41,675 nucleotides of DNA from Methylobacteriaceae bacterium (GTDB lineage: Bacteria > Pseudomonadota > Alphaproteobacteria > Rhizobiales > Beijerinckiaceae): contig CANEZL010000040.1 in assembly GCA_947444195.1 (NCBI GenBank), forward strand, positions 1 through 41,675, in the 5' to 3' direction. Positions 24,008 to 32,229 of this stretch are shown piece after piece. Position 1 is the stretch's first letter. Each line of letters starts with the position of its first letter. Under the pieces are notes generated by a model. It was not told the DNA's origin and did no database searches. It saw only the letters and a program-made list of their open reading frames with translations. A program made the position numbers and the translations under genes.

Positions 24008-24907
24008 TCAGGACGCCTTGGCCACCACCTCGATGTCGCGGTCCATGCCGCTCTCCACCTTGAACTCGCGGGTGTAGACCTGCCCGTCGTGGCGGGCGAT
24101 CAGCACGTAGTCGCCCTCGGCGAGCGTCACCTGCGGGAAGGCGCCGATGGCCTCGCGGATGGTGTCGCCGCCCGGCGTCAGCACGCTGAAGGTGGTGCCG
24201 GCAAACGCCTCGGCGCCGGGCGCGGAGACGAGCTTCAGGGTCACGGTGGCGGCGCGGTGGTTCAGGGTCGCGTCGGTGATCTTGCCGTTCTCCACCTTCA
24301 GGTCGGCGCGCTGGATGGCGTTCGATTCCCCGTAGGTCGAGACCACGTGATAGGTGCCCTCGGGCAGGCGCATCAGCTCGCCCGCCTTGATGCCGCTGCG
24401 CACCAGCCGCCCCTCCGAATTGGTGCCCACCGGCACGAAGACCGAGAAGGAGAGCTGCGCCGCCGGGATCGCGGCATCCCCCACCGCGCCCGCGAGGCGG
24501 AGCGCCCCCGCGCTCACCCGCAGGGTATCGGCGAGGGGCTGGCCGGCCATGGTGACGCGCTTCAGGGCGGTGGCGAAGCCGTAGGCCACCGTGACCACGT
24601 AGGGGCCGGGGGCGAGCCGGAAGCTCGGCTCGGCCTCGCTCGACCGGGCGACGACGCTGGGGCGCCCGCCATCGCCGCGGTCGTCGTAGACGCGCCAGAC
24701 GAGGCCGCTGCGCAGGGGCGTGCCCAGGCCCGCGATCAGGGCGCTGACGGACAGGGTCGCCTCCGCCGGGGCCGGGCTCGGCGGGAAGGACGGCGAGGTG
24801 ATCGAGGGGCTCGGCCCGGAGCCGCCCAGGCGGAAGGCGTCGTCCTGCGCGTGAGCCGCCCCCGGCAGCGCCGCCAGGATCAGCCATGCCCCGTACCGCC
24901 CGCGCAT
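24008..24907 (-). CDS. Exported protein of unknown function, beta-rich repeats
   Basis: 299 residues. The signal peptide MRGRYGAWLILAALPGAAHA is followed by a serine/proline linker (about 28-50). The rest is beta-rich, with recurring carboxypeptidase-regulatory-like patterns: FRLAPGPYVVTVAYGFATAL, MRLPEGTYHVVSTYGESNAI and VTLAEGDYVLIARHDGQVYT, each in the style of 'ligand-G-x-Y-x-V'. Probably periplasmic; no catalytic motif seen. GGAGG precedes the ATG. A 10-bp perfect hairpin CGCCCGCGGG/CCCGCGGGCG (24931-24953) lies in its leader. Convergent with the caspase-like gene; a functional link is unproven. Confidence 0.8.
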   Translation of the reverse strand: MRGRYGAWLILAALPGAAHAQDDAFRLGGSGPSPSITSPSFPPSPAPAEATLSVSALIAGLGTPLRSGLVWRVYDDRGDGGRPSVVARSSEAEPSFRLAPGPYVVTVAYGFATALKRVTMAGQPLADTLRVSAGALRLAGAVGDAAIPAAQLSFSVFVPVGTNSEGRLVRSGIKAGELMRLPEGTYHVVSTYGESNAIQRADLKVENGKITDATLNHRAATVTLKLVSAPGAEAFAGTTFSVLTPGGDTIREAIGAFPQVTLAEGDYVLIARHDGQVYTREFKVESGMDRDIEVVAKAS

Positions 24908-25110
24908 CCCGCCGCCTCCGAACCCGATGCCGCCCGCGGGATCCCCGCGGGCGCGCCGCCTGCGAGGCGATGTGACGGGCGACCGTGGCGGTGGCAAGGC
25001 CGGACCTGCGAGACCGGACATGCCGCTTGTCCCCACGGCACCCGCCGTGCCAAGTGCCCGGCCACGTCCCCGTAAGCCTCCACGCCCCGTCTCGAGATGC
25101 GGATCGGCCG

Positions 25111-25674
25111 ATGAACGCGACCCTCGACCTCCTCGGCACCCGGCGCTCGGTGCCGCCCGCCCGCCTCGAAGCCCCCGGCCCCGACCGGGACGCGCTCGAC
25201 GCCATCCTGACCCGCGCCGCCCGCGTGCCGGACCACGGCAAGCTCGCGCCCTGGCGCTTCATCGTGATCGAGGGCGAGGCCCGGACCCGCATCGGCGAGA
25301 CCATCGCGGCGGCCTTCCGGGCCGACAACCCGGAGGCCGACCCGGCCCGGCTGGATCTGGAGCGCGGGCGCCTCGCGCACGCGCCCACCGTGGTCGCCGT
25401 GGTCTCCCGGGCCGGACCGCACGTGAAGATCCCCGAATGGGAGCAGGTGCTGTCGGCGGGCGCCGCCACGATGAACCTCGTGGTGGCGGCCAACGCGGCC
25501 GGCTTCGCCACCGCCTGGCTGACCGAGTGGTTCGCCTACGACCGCCGGGTCCTCGACGCGCTCGGCCTCGCCCCGAGCGAGCGCATCGCCGGCTTCGTGC
25601 ATATCGGCCGGCCCGCCGAGATCCCCGGTGACAGGCCGCGCCCCGATCTCGCCGAGATCGTCACCCGGCTCTGA
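25111..25674 (+). CDS. Nitroreductase-family protein (YdjA-like)
   Basis: 187 residues, the size of the small YdjA group of FMN nitroreductases. LLGTRRSVPPARLEAPGPD (N-terminus, phosphate-binding RRS), APDHGKLAPWRF-like motif VPDHGKLAPWRFIVIEGEAR, and GAATMNLVVAANAAGFATAW followed by TEWFAYDR are family hallmarks. It likely reduces nitro compounds or quinones with NAD(P)H as a homodimer; the physiological substrate is unknown. The start at 25111 gives the usual N-terminus; the frame is open upstream. Followed in the same direction by a flavin-reductase-like gene 79 bases on. Confidence 0.9.
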   Translation: MNATLDLLGTRRSVPPARLEAPGPDRDALDAILTRAARVPDHGKLAPWRFIVIEGEARTRIGETIAAAFRADNPEADPARLDLERGRLAHAPTVVAVVSRAGPHVKIPEWEQVLSAGAATMNLVVAANAAGFATAWLTEWFAYDRRVLDALGLAPSERIAGFVHIGRPAEIPGDRPRPDLAEIVTRL

Positions 25675-25753
25675 TCCGCCCGGGACGGGTCCGCCGGAGC
25701 ACCGTAAGATCGCCTCGTTCAGTTGCCCCGCGCGGGGCCGGAGGGACCCGCCC

Positions 25754-26356
25754 ATGCACTACGCCGCCGACGACCGCACCCTGCCGCACAACCCCCTGAA
25801 GGCGATCGTGGCGCCCCGGCCCATCGGCTGGATCAGCGCTGTGAGCCGGGACGGGCAGCTCAACCTCGCGCCCTACTCGTTCTTCAACGCGGTGGGCGAC
25901 GACATGGTGGCCTTCTCCTCCACGGGCCGGAAGGACGCGATGACCTTCGCGGAGGAGGGGGGCGAGTTCGTCTGCAGCCTCGCGGGCTGGGAGCAGCGCG
26001 AGGGCATGAACGCCTCCTCGGCGCCACTGCCGCGCGGGGAGAGCGAGTTCGCCTTCGCGGGCCTCGCCACCGCCCCCTCCCGCCGGGTCCGGCCGCCGCG
26101 GGTGGCGGAGGCGCCGGCCGCCCTCGAATGCCGGTGGCTCCAGACCGTGCCCCTGCGACCGCTGGACGGCTCGGAGCCCGCCAACTTCCTGGTGATCGGG
26201 CAGGTGGTCTCGATCTACATCGACGACCGCTTCGTGCGGGACGGGCTCGTGGACACGGCCGCCATGCGGCCGATCATGCGCGGCGGCTATTTCGATTACT
26301 TCACGATCACCGCCGAGAACCGCTTCACCATGCAGCGCCCGAAGGGCGGGGGCTAG
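25754..26356 (+). CDS. Flavin reductase-like / flavoprotein oxygenase domain protein
   Basis: 200 residues. NPLKAIVAPRPIGWISAVSR, LNLAPYSFFNAVGDDMVAFS and GEFVCSLAGWE are the standard FMN-binding flavin-reductase-like (DIM6/NTAB) signatures; FLVIGQVVSIYIDDRFVRDG follows. Members bind FMN and reduce flavins or modify small aromatic substrates; the function here is open. Start MHYAADDRTLPHN matches relatives and GGAGGGA precedes it. The TAG stop is supplied by the first bases of the RIME-like repeat, so the natural C-terminus may have been trimmed or extended by that insertion. Confidence 0.9.
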   Translation: MHYAADDRTLPHNPLKAIVAPRPIGWISAVSRDGQLNLAPYSFFNAVGDDMVAFSSTGRKDAMTFAEEGGEFVCSLAGWEQREGMNASSAPLPRGESEFAFAGLATAPSRRVRPPRVAEAPAALECRWLQTVPLRPLDGSEPANFLVIGQVVSIYIDDRFVRDGLVDTAAMRPIMRGGYFDYFTITAENRFTMQRPKGGG

Positions 26357-26457
26357 AGCATGCTGCCGTTTCCGTGAAAAAGCAGCATGCTCTATCTCTT
26401 TGTAGCCGCACGATGATTTCGGAAAACCGGATCCCACTTTTCCGCATCGTGCTCTAG
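26353..26457. repeat. RIME-like 105-bp palindromic element, copy 1
   Basis: It begins CTAGAGCA and ends TGCTCTAG. Hairpin 1 has 13-bp arms (26354-26366/26382-26394) around a 15-base loop. Hairpin 2 has GCACGATG/CATCGTGC arms with an inner CGGAAAA/TTTTCCG. It is the same length as 40181-40285, in opposite orientation. It lies between convergent genes and supplies TAG stops to both. The plan recalls the Rhizobium intergenic mosaic elements; family membership is inferred. Confidence 0.88.
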
Positions 26458-27173
26458 CGGCGCCGACCGGCCCCGCGCTCCGGGGCGCCTCCGAACACGG
26501 CGGCGATCGCGGTGGCCTCGCCCGCGTCGCGCGCCATCATGCCCGCGAACCCGGCGCGCCGGGCGGCCTGCGCCGCGGCACCCGCCCGGGCCGGGTCGGG
26601 GCAGGGCGGGGCCAGCGCCGGGAGGCGGGCGGCCGCCGCCGCGAGCACCACCGTCGCGCGGGCGTGGCGCGCCACCGGCGCGGGCAGGGGGGCGGGCGCG
26701 AAATCCCGCGCCAGCGCCTCCGCGTCCCAGACGAGGCCGGCGAGCCGCGGGCTCGCCCCGGCGAGGTCCGCCGCCCCGAGGAGGGCGCGGGCGCTCCCGA
26801 GCCCGGCGAGGATGCGGGTCGCCCCGTCCGGCAGGCCCATCTCCGCCTCCCCCACCGCGAGCCGGCTCGCGAGCCGGCCGATATCGAGCCCGCCGCCGAT
26901 CCCGGTCAGCAGCACGCCGTCCGGCGCCAGGGCCAGGCCGGCGAGGTCGGGCGCGCGCGGGTCGAGCCGGAGGTAGAGGCGCGGCGCCCCGGGGCCGGCG
27001 CGCAGGGCCGCCAGCGCGGCCGGGTCGCGGGGGATGCCGCGGATCAGGAGATCGGCGCCGCCCGCCGCGTCCGGCAGGGCATCGGCGTCCGCGCAGAGCA
27101 GGCAGCGGAGGGGCCGGGCCGCGGGCCCGTGCGGCGCTCCGGAGGGGGATGGGACAGGCGCGGGGAGCGTCAT
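26454..27173 (-). CDS. Degenerate CitE/HpcH-like (citrate lyase beta/aldolase family) protein
   Basis: 239 residues, shorter than the ~280-300 usual for the family. Recognisable parts are PRLYLRLDPRAPDLAGLALA (beta strand with the R-x-x), ASPRLAGLVWDAEALARDF (the conserved G-x-x-D region) and AAQAARRAGFAGMMA near the end. The usual N-terminal LFVPADRPE and the ILDLEDSV metal region are missing or altered (LCADADALPDAAGGADLLIR), and no ATE/TPxA strand is seen. Catalysis is therefore doubtful. Its stop is the TAG at the far end of the RIME-like element. Base composition resembles its neighbours. Confidence 0.6.
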   Translation of the reverse strand: MTLPAPVPSPSGAPHGPAARPLRCLLCADADALPDAAGGADLLIRGIPRDPAALAALRAGPGAPRLYLRLDPRAPDLAGLALAPDGVLLTGIGGGLDIGRLASRLAVGEAEMGLPDGATRILAGLGSARALLGAADLAGASPRLAGLVWDAEALARDFAPAPLPAPVARHARATVVLAAAAARLPALAPPCPDPARAGAAAQAARRAGFAGMMARDAGEATAIAAVFGGAPERGAGRRR

Positions 27174-27278
27174 TTCAAGCTTTCTTTACCATAACCGCGC
27201 CACCCTGGCGGAAAGGGGAAGCCTCTCTTCCCGGCGCCGGCGCGGGAGCCGGCGCGGAACGCGGAAGCGGCCTCGCGG

Positions 27279-28373
27279 ATGTTCCTGTTCACCACGCCCT
27301 CCAGCCCCCGCGAGCCGGCCACGAGCCAGGGCGCGAGCCCGGCTGCGAGCCAAGCTGCGAGCCCTGCCGCCGGCGCCCGCAACGCCGCGCCCGGCGTGGT
27401 CGAGGCGATCCGCGACGGGGCCAGGGCCAGCGGCGTGGGCTTCGAGTACCTGCTGGCCACGGCCCAGCGGGAATCGGCCCTCGACCCCGCGGCCAAGGCC
27501 GCCACGTCGAGCGCCACCGGCCTGTTCCAGTTCATCGAGCAGACCTGGCTCGGGGTGATGAAGAATGCCGGCCCCCGGCTCGGCCTCTCGACTTACGCCG
27601 ACGCCATCACCGCGCGCGGCGACGGCAGCTACGCGGTCGCGGACCCCGCCGCGCGCCAGACCATCCTCGACCTGCGCCGCGACCCGAAGGTCTCGGCCGC
27701 GCTCGCGGGCGCGCTCACCCAGAAGAACGGCGAGGCGCTCGCCGCCGCCATCGGCCGGGAGCCGGGCGCCGGCGACCTCTACGCCGCCCACGTGCTCGGC
27801 GCGCGCGGGGCGAGCAGCCTGATCGCCGCGATGCGCGACACGCCGGACCGCGCCGCCGCCCTCGACCTGCCGGAGGCGGCGGCCGCCAACAAGGCCCTGT
27901 TCTACGACAGGACGGGCCGGCCCCGCAGCGTCTCGGAACTCTACGCCAACCTCGCCGCCGCGGCCCGGGGCGTCACCGAGGTGGGCCTGCAGAACCAGGC
28001 GAGCAATCTCCCGCAGGCCACCACCTCCTACGCCGCCTCCGCCTACGCCGCGGGCGCGGATCTCCGCAGCCTGTTCCAGACCGACCGGCGGCCGGGGCCG
28101 GTGACGCAGGGGCTCGGCCGGCTCTGGCAGGGCCGCCCCGAGGGCGCGGGCGCGGAGCGCCCGGCCCCCAGCTACTTCCCGCGCTCGGATTCCAGCGCGG
28201 ATTCGGTCGCGCCCGCCGCCGTCGCCGCCGTCCCCGCGGCCGTCCCCGCGGCCGGCGCCGTGATCCTCGATCCGCCGCTGCCGCCCCGGCGGCCGGCCGA
28301 GTTCGCCGCGGCGCCGGGCGCGCCGTCCGGCGGAGTCAGGACCTCCCTCTTCGCCACCCGGAGCGGCCTATGA
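27279..28373 (+). CDS. Lytic transglycosylase (SLT domain) protein
   Basis: 364 residues. The SLT domain (about 38-150) has the catalytic Glu65 in TAQRESALDP and the GLFQFIEQTW motif, then AHVLGARGASSL. It cleaves peptidoglycan glycan strands. No ordinary signal peptide is visible: the N-terminus MFLFTTPSSPREPATSQGAS runs straight into an Ala/Ser/Pro-rich stretch with short repeats. Export by another route or a missed upstream start is possible. The C-terminal third is a low-complexity Ala/Pro linker ending TSLFATRSGL. Its stop overlaps the start of the DUF2336 gene (ATGA). Confidence 0.88.
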   Translation: MFLFTTPSSPREPATSQGASPAASQAASPAAGARNAAPGVVEAIRDGARASGVGFEYLLATAQRESALDPAAKAATSSATGLFQFIEQTWLGVMKNAGPRLGLSTYADAITARGDGSYAVADPAARQTILDLRRDPKVSAALAGALTQKNGEALAAAIGREPGAGDLYAAHVLGARGASSLIAAMRDTPDRAAALDLPEAAAANKALFYDRTGRPRSVSELYANLAAAARGVTEVGLQNQASNLPQATTSYAASAYAAGADLRSLFQTDRRPGPVTQGLGRLWQGRPEGAGAERPAPSYFPRSDSSADSVAPAAVAAVPAAVPAAGAVILDPPLPPRRPAEFAAAPGAPSGGVRTSLFATRSGL

Positions 28374-29791
28374 TCATCCGCCAGTTCCTGGCCTCGACCC
28401 AGCACGCATCGGCCGGGTACCGGGCGGACGCCGCCTCGGCGCTGGCCCGGGCCTTCCTCTACGGCAACCTGCCCCCGGAGGCGGCCTGGGAGGCCAAGAC
28501 CGCCCTGCTCGCGCTGCTCGACGACCCCGCCCCCCTCGTGCGCCGGGCGCTCGCCGAGGCCTGCGCCGCCTCCACGCGGGCGCCGCGCCCCCTCGTCGTG
28601 GCCCTGGCCGGCGACCAGACCGAGGTGGCCTGTCTCGTGCTCGCCCGCTCGCCGGTCCTCACCGATGCCGATCTCGTGGACGCGGCGGCCATGGGCTGCG
28701 AGACCGTGCGCGGCACCATCGCCGCGCGCCACCACCTCTCCCACGCCGTCGCCGGGGCGCTCGCCGAGATCGGCGGGCCGGACACCCTCGTCGCGCTCGC
28801 CCGCAATCCGACGGCGCGCATCACCACGGGGCGGATGCTGCGCATGGTGGAGCGGCACGGCGGCGCGGCCCCCTTGCGCGAGGCGCTGCTGGAGCGGGCG
28901 GACCTGCCGATCGAGGTGCGCCACGCGGTGGGCCAGCGGCTCGCCGCGGATCTCGCGCGCTTCGTCACCGGCCGCGGCTGGCTGAGCGCGGAGCGCGGAG
29001 CGCGCATGACCCGCGAGGCCGGGGAGCGCGGGGTACTCGATCTCTGCGCCGGGGCGGGCCCCGCGGCGCTTGCCCGCGTGGTGCGCCACCTGCGCGGCAG
29101 CGGCCAGCTCAATGCCGGCCTGATCCTGCGCGCCGTCCTCTCAGGGCAGATGGCCTTCGCCGAGACGGCCTTCGCCGACCTCACCGGGCTCGACCACGCC
29201 CGCATCGCCGCGCTGATGCGCGACCCCCGCGGCATCGCGGACCTGCACCGGCGCGCGGGGCTCGCCGAGGCGCTGCTGCCCGCCGTGACCGCGGCCCTCT
29301 CCGCCTGGCGCGAGGCGCAGGATGGAACCACCGGCTTGCGCGGGCCTGGCCTCTCGCGCCGGATGATCGAGCGGGCGATCACCGCCTGCGAGGACATGCC
29401 GTTCTCCGAGATGCAGGGGGTGATGGCGCTGCTCGCCCGCTACGAGGCCGAGGCCGCCCGCGACGAGGCCCGCAACGTGGCCCGCGCCATCGCCGACGAG
29501 GCGCTGGCCCGCGAGGCCGCCCGCCGCGCCGCGCAGGACGAGGACCGGGCCTGGCGCGCGGCCCAGGCCCAGGCCATGGGCGCCCTGCCGGAGGCGGCGC
29601 CGGTCGCGGAGCCCGCGGCGGAGCCCTTCGCCCTCGACGCGGTCCTCGACGCCCTGCCGGACGCGATCCTGGCGAGCTTTCGCGAGGAGCAGGAGCGCCT
29701 GCACGAGGCGGCCCTGGAACAGGCCCGCGACCGCGCCGCCGAGGCCATCGCCGCCGCGCTGGCACCGGAGGCCCTGAAGCTCGCGGCCTGA
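28370..29791 (+). CDS. DUF2336 domain-containing protein
   Basis: 473 residues, almost entirely alpha-helical, with HEAT-like pairs (LLALLDDPAPLVRRALAEAC; TLVALARNPTARITTGRMLR; RADLPIEVRHAVGQRLAADL). This matches the alphaproteobacterial DUF2336 family, of unknown function. The C-terminal ~110 residues are a charged Ala/Glu/Arg coiled coil (AREAARRAAQDEDRAWRAA). No signal peptide; cytoplasmic. The start overlaps the transglycosylase stop by four bases, so the two proteins are made together and may act together. The partner and task are unknown. Confidence 0.85.
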   Translation: MIIRQFLASTQHASAGYRADAASALARAFLYGNLPPEAAWEAKTALLALLDDPAPLVRRALAEACAASTRAPRPLVVALAGDQTEVACLVLARSPVLTDADLVDAAAMGCETVRGTIAARHHLSHAVAGALAEIGGPDTLVALARNPTARITTGRMLRMVERHGGAAPLREALLERADLPIEVRHAVGQRLAADLARFVTGRGWLSAERGARMTREAGERGVLDLCAGAGPAALARVVRHLRGSGQLNAGLILRAVLSGQMAFAETAFADLTGLDHARIAALMRDPRGIADLHRRAGLAEALLPAVTAALSAWREAQDGTTGLRGPGLSRRMIERAITACEDMPFSEMQGVMALLARYEAEAARDEARNVARAIADEALAREAARRAAQDEDRAWRAAQAQAMGALPEAAPVAEPAAEPFALDAVLDALPDAILASFREEQERLHEAALEQARDRAAEAIAAALAPEALKLAA

Positions 29792-29825
29792 CGGACGTTA
29801 CTGAGGGATTTCCGGGTCCGCTTCC

Positions 29826-30032
29826 ATCCCTCGCCCCGCTTGCGGGGAGAGGCCTTCATGCCCCTTTGCCGGGGCATGAAGGGCGCCGGCAGGCAAGGGT
29901 GAGGGGGCGATTCCGACAGAGCCTCCTCCCGAGATACCCCCTCACCGCCGCTCCGGCTTCGCCTGCGCTTCCCGCACGGACGACAGGGTCCGTGCGGGCC
30001 TCTCTCCGCCCGGCGGGGAGAGGGGGCCGGTC
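29826..30032. repeat. Repeat cluster between the DUF2336 gene and serS
   Basis: The 388-base gap (29792-30179) has no supported gene and holds several hairpins: CTCGCCCCGC/GCGGGGAGAG-like (29830-29851), CCTTCATGCCCC/GGGGCATGAAGG (about 29852-29881, 12 perfect pairs), GGTGAGGGGG/CCCCCTCACC, CCCGCACGGAC/GTCCGTGCGGG (about 29970-29998) and CTCTCC/GGAGAG. The GGTGAGGG and gggagagg modules resemble 11955-12049, so these belong to one repeat family. Confidence 0.7.
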
Positions 30033-30179
30033 CGATACCAAGTTCATCCAGCGATGCGGTGTGAGCGCGGTCGACGTGAGCTGCCCTGCCGCCCCGCAGG
30101 CAGGCCTCGACGACCCCCAACCTTGTCGGCCCGGCCGCGATGCTGCAAAGCGGGCGCGCGACACCGTCCGAGCCGAGAC

Positions 30180-31463
30180 ATGCACGACATCCGCGCCATC
30201 CGCGAGAACCCGGCCGCCTTCGACCGCGACCTCGAACGCCGCGGCCTGAGCCCCCTGTCGGCCGAACTCGTCGCCCTGGACGATGCCCGTAAGGGCGCCG
30301 TCTCGGCCGCGCAGGCGAACCAGGAGCGCCGCAACGCGCTGGCCAAGGAGATCGGCGCCGCCAAGAAGGCGCGCGACGAGGCGCGGGCCGCCGAACTCAT
30401 GGCCGAGGTCGCCCGCCTGAAGGAGGAGGGGCCGGGGCTCGAGGCCGCGCAAACTCAGGCCGGGAAAATCCTCGACGAGCGCCTCGCCGCGATCCCGAAC
30501 CGGCCGAACGCGGAGGTGCCCGAGGGCGCCGACGAGCACGGCAACGTGGAGTACCGCAGCTTCGAGGCGACCCGCCCGCACCTCGCCGCCGGCCGCCAGC
30601 ATTTCGAGCTCGGCGAGGCCACCGGCCTCATGGATTTCGAGGCGGCGGCCAGGCTCTCCGGCTCGCGCTTCGTGGTGCTGAAGGGCCAGCTCGCCCGGCT
30701 GGAACGGGCGCTTGGCCAGTTCATGCTCGACCTGCACACGCAGGAGCACGGCTACACGGAAGTCGCGCCGCCGGTTCTGGTGCGCGACGAGGCCATGTTC
30801 GGCACGGCGCAGTTGCCGAAGTTCCGCGACGATCAGTTCGCCGCGGGCGATGGATTCTGGCTCATCCCCACGGCCGAAGTCCCCCTGACCAACCTCGTCC
30901 GCGAGTCCATCCTCACGGAAGACGAACTCCCCTTGCGCTTCACCGCGCTCACCCCCTGTTTCCGGGCGGAAGCGGGGGCGGCGGGGCGCGACACCCGCGG
31001 GATGCTGCGCCAGCACCAGTTCAGCAAGGTCGAGCTCGTCTCGATCACCGCGCCGGACAAATCGGCGGAGGAGCACGAGCGCATGCTCGCCTGCGCGGAA
31101 GCCGTGCTGAAGAAGCTCGACCTCACCTATCGGGTGATGACCCTCTGCACCGGCGACATGGGCTTCGCGTCCCAGAAGACCTACGATATCGAGGTCTGGG
31201 TGCCGGGCCAGGAGACCTATCGCGAGATCTCCTCCTGCTCCGTCTGCGGCGACTTCCAGGCGCGGCGCATGAACGCGCGCTACCGGGGGAAGGACCGGGG
31301 GGTCAACTTCGTCCACACCCTCAACGGCTCGGGCGTCGCGGTCGGCCGCGCGCTCATCGCCGTGATGGAGAACTACCAGAACCCGGACGGCAGCGTCACG
31401 ATTCCGTCCGTCCTCCAGCCCTATATGGGCGGCCTGAACCGGATCGAGGGGCCAGCCAGCTGA
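30180..31463 (+). CDS. serS: Seryl-tRNA synthetase
   Basis: 427 residues. MHDIRAIRENPAAFDRDLER opens the N-terminal tRNA-binding coiled coil (about 30-105). Class II motif 2 is in TPCFRAEAGAAGRDTRGMLR and motif 3 in NGSGVAVGRALIAVMENYQN; IPTAEVPLTNL and EISSCSVCGDFQARR are SerRS-specific. It charges tRNA-Ser (and tRNA-Sec if present). The start is set by the family N-terminus; the frame is open upstream. Its stop overlaps surE (TGATG), heading a serS-surE-pcm-nlpD series. Confidence 0.97.
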   Translation: MHDIRAIRENPAAFDRDLERRGLSPLSAELVALDDARKGAVSAAQANQERRNALAKEIGAAKKARDEARAAELMAEVARLKEEGPGLEAAQTQAGKILDERLAAIPNRPNAEVPEGADEHGNVEYRSFEATRPHLAAGRQHFELGEATGLMDFEAAARLSGSRFVVLKGQLARLERALGQFMLDLHTQEHGYTEVAPPVLVRDEAMFGTAQLPKFRDDQFAAGDGFWLIPTAEVPLTNLVRESILTEDELPLRFTALTPCFRAEAGAAGRDTRGMLRQHQFSKVELVSITAPDKSAEEHERMLACAEAVLKKLDLTYRVMTLCTGDMGFASQKTYDIEVWVPGQETYREISSCSVCGDFQARRMNARYRGKDRGVNFVHTLNGSGVAVGRALIAVMENYQNPDGSVTIPSVLQPYMGGLNRIEGPAS

Positions 31464-32224
31464 TGCGCATTCTCGTCACCAACGACGACGGCATCCACGC
31501 GCCGGGCCTCGCGGCGCTGGAGGACATCGCCCGGGAGATCTCGGACGACGTCTGGGTGGTGGCTCCCGAGAGCGACCAGTCCGGCGTGTCGCACTCGCTC
31601 TCGCTGAACGATCCCTTGCGCCTGCGCCAGGTCTCGGAGACGCGCTTCGCCATCAAGGGCACGCCGTCCGACTGCGTGATCATGGGCGTGCGCCACATCC
31701 TCGGCGAGCACGGGCCGGACCTCGTCCTGTCGGGGGTCAACCGCGGGCAGAACGTGGCCGAGGACGTCACCTATTCCGGCACCATCGCCGCGGCGATGGA
31801 GGGCACCATCCTCGGCGTGAAGTCGATCGCCATGAGCCAGGCCTACGGGCCGGGCGGGCGTGGCAACGTGAAGTGGCACTGCGCCCGCGCCCACGGCGCC
31901 GGGGTGGTGCGCAAGATCCTCGAGACCGGGATCGAGCCCGGCATCCTCGTCAACGTGAACTTCCCCGATTGCGAGCCCGAGGCGGTGGCCGGCATCGCGG
32001 TGGCCGCGCAGGGGCAGCGCAACCAGGCGCTGCTCGCCATCGACGCGCGCATGGACGGGCGCGGCAATCCCTATTTCTGGCTCGCCTTCGCCAAGGCGCG
32101 CTTCGAGCCCGGCAACGGCTCGGACCTCAAGGCGATCGCCGAGAACCGGATCTCGGTGACGCCGCTGCGCCTCGACCTCACCGACGAGCCGACGCTGACC
32201 CGCTTCGCCCAGGCCTTCGGCTGA
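31463..32224 (+). CDS. surE: 5'-nucleotidase SurE
   Basis: 253 residues. MRILVTNDDGIHAPGLAALE contains the metal-binding NDDG at residues 7-10. VVAPESDQSGVSHSLS and LVLSGVNRGQNVAEDVTYSG complete the active site. SurE is a divalent-metal nucleoside monophosphate phosphatase linked to stationary-phase survival. It shares a base with the serS stop and lies six bases before pcm. Confidence 0.97.
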   Translation: MRILVTNDDGIHAPGLAALEDIAREISDDVWVVAPESDQSGVSHSLSLNDPLRLRQVSETRFAIKGTPSDCVIMGVRHILGEHGPDLVLSGVNRGQNVAEDVTYSGTIAAAMEGTILGVKSIAMSQAYGPGGRGNVKWHCARAHGAGVVRKILETGIEPGILVNVNFPDCEPEAVAGIAVAAQGQRNQALLAIDARMDGRGNPYFWLAFAKARFEPGNGSDLKAIAENRISVTPLRLDLTDEPTLTRFAQAFG

Positions 32225-32229
32225 GCGGT

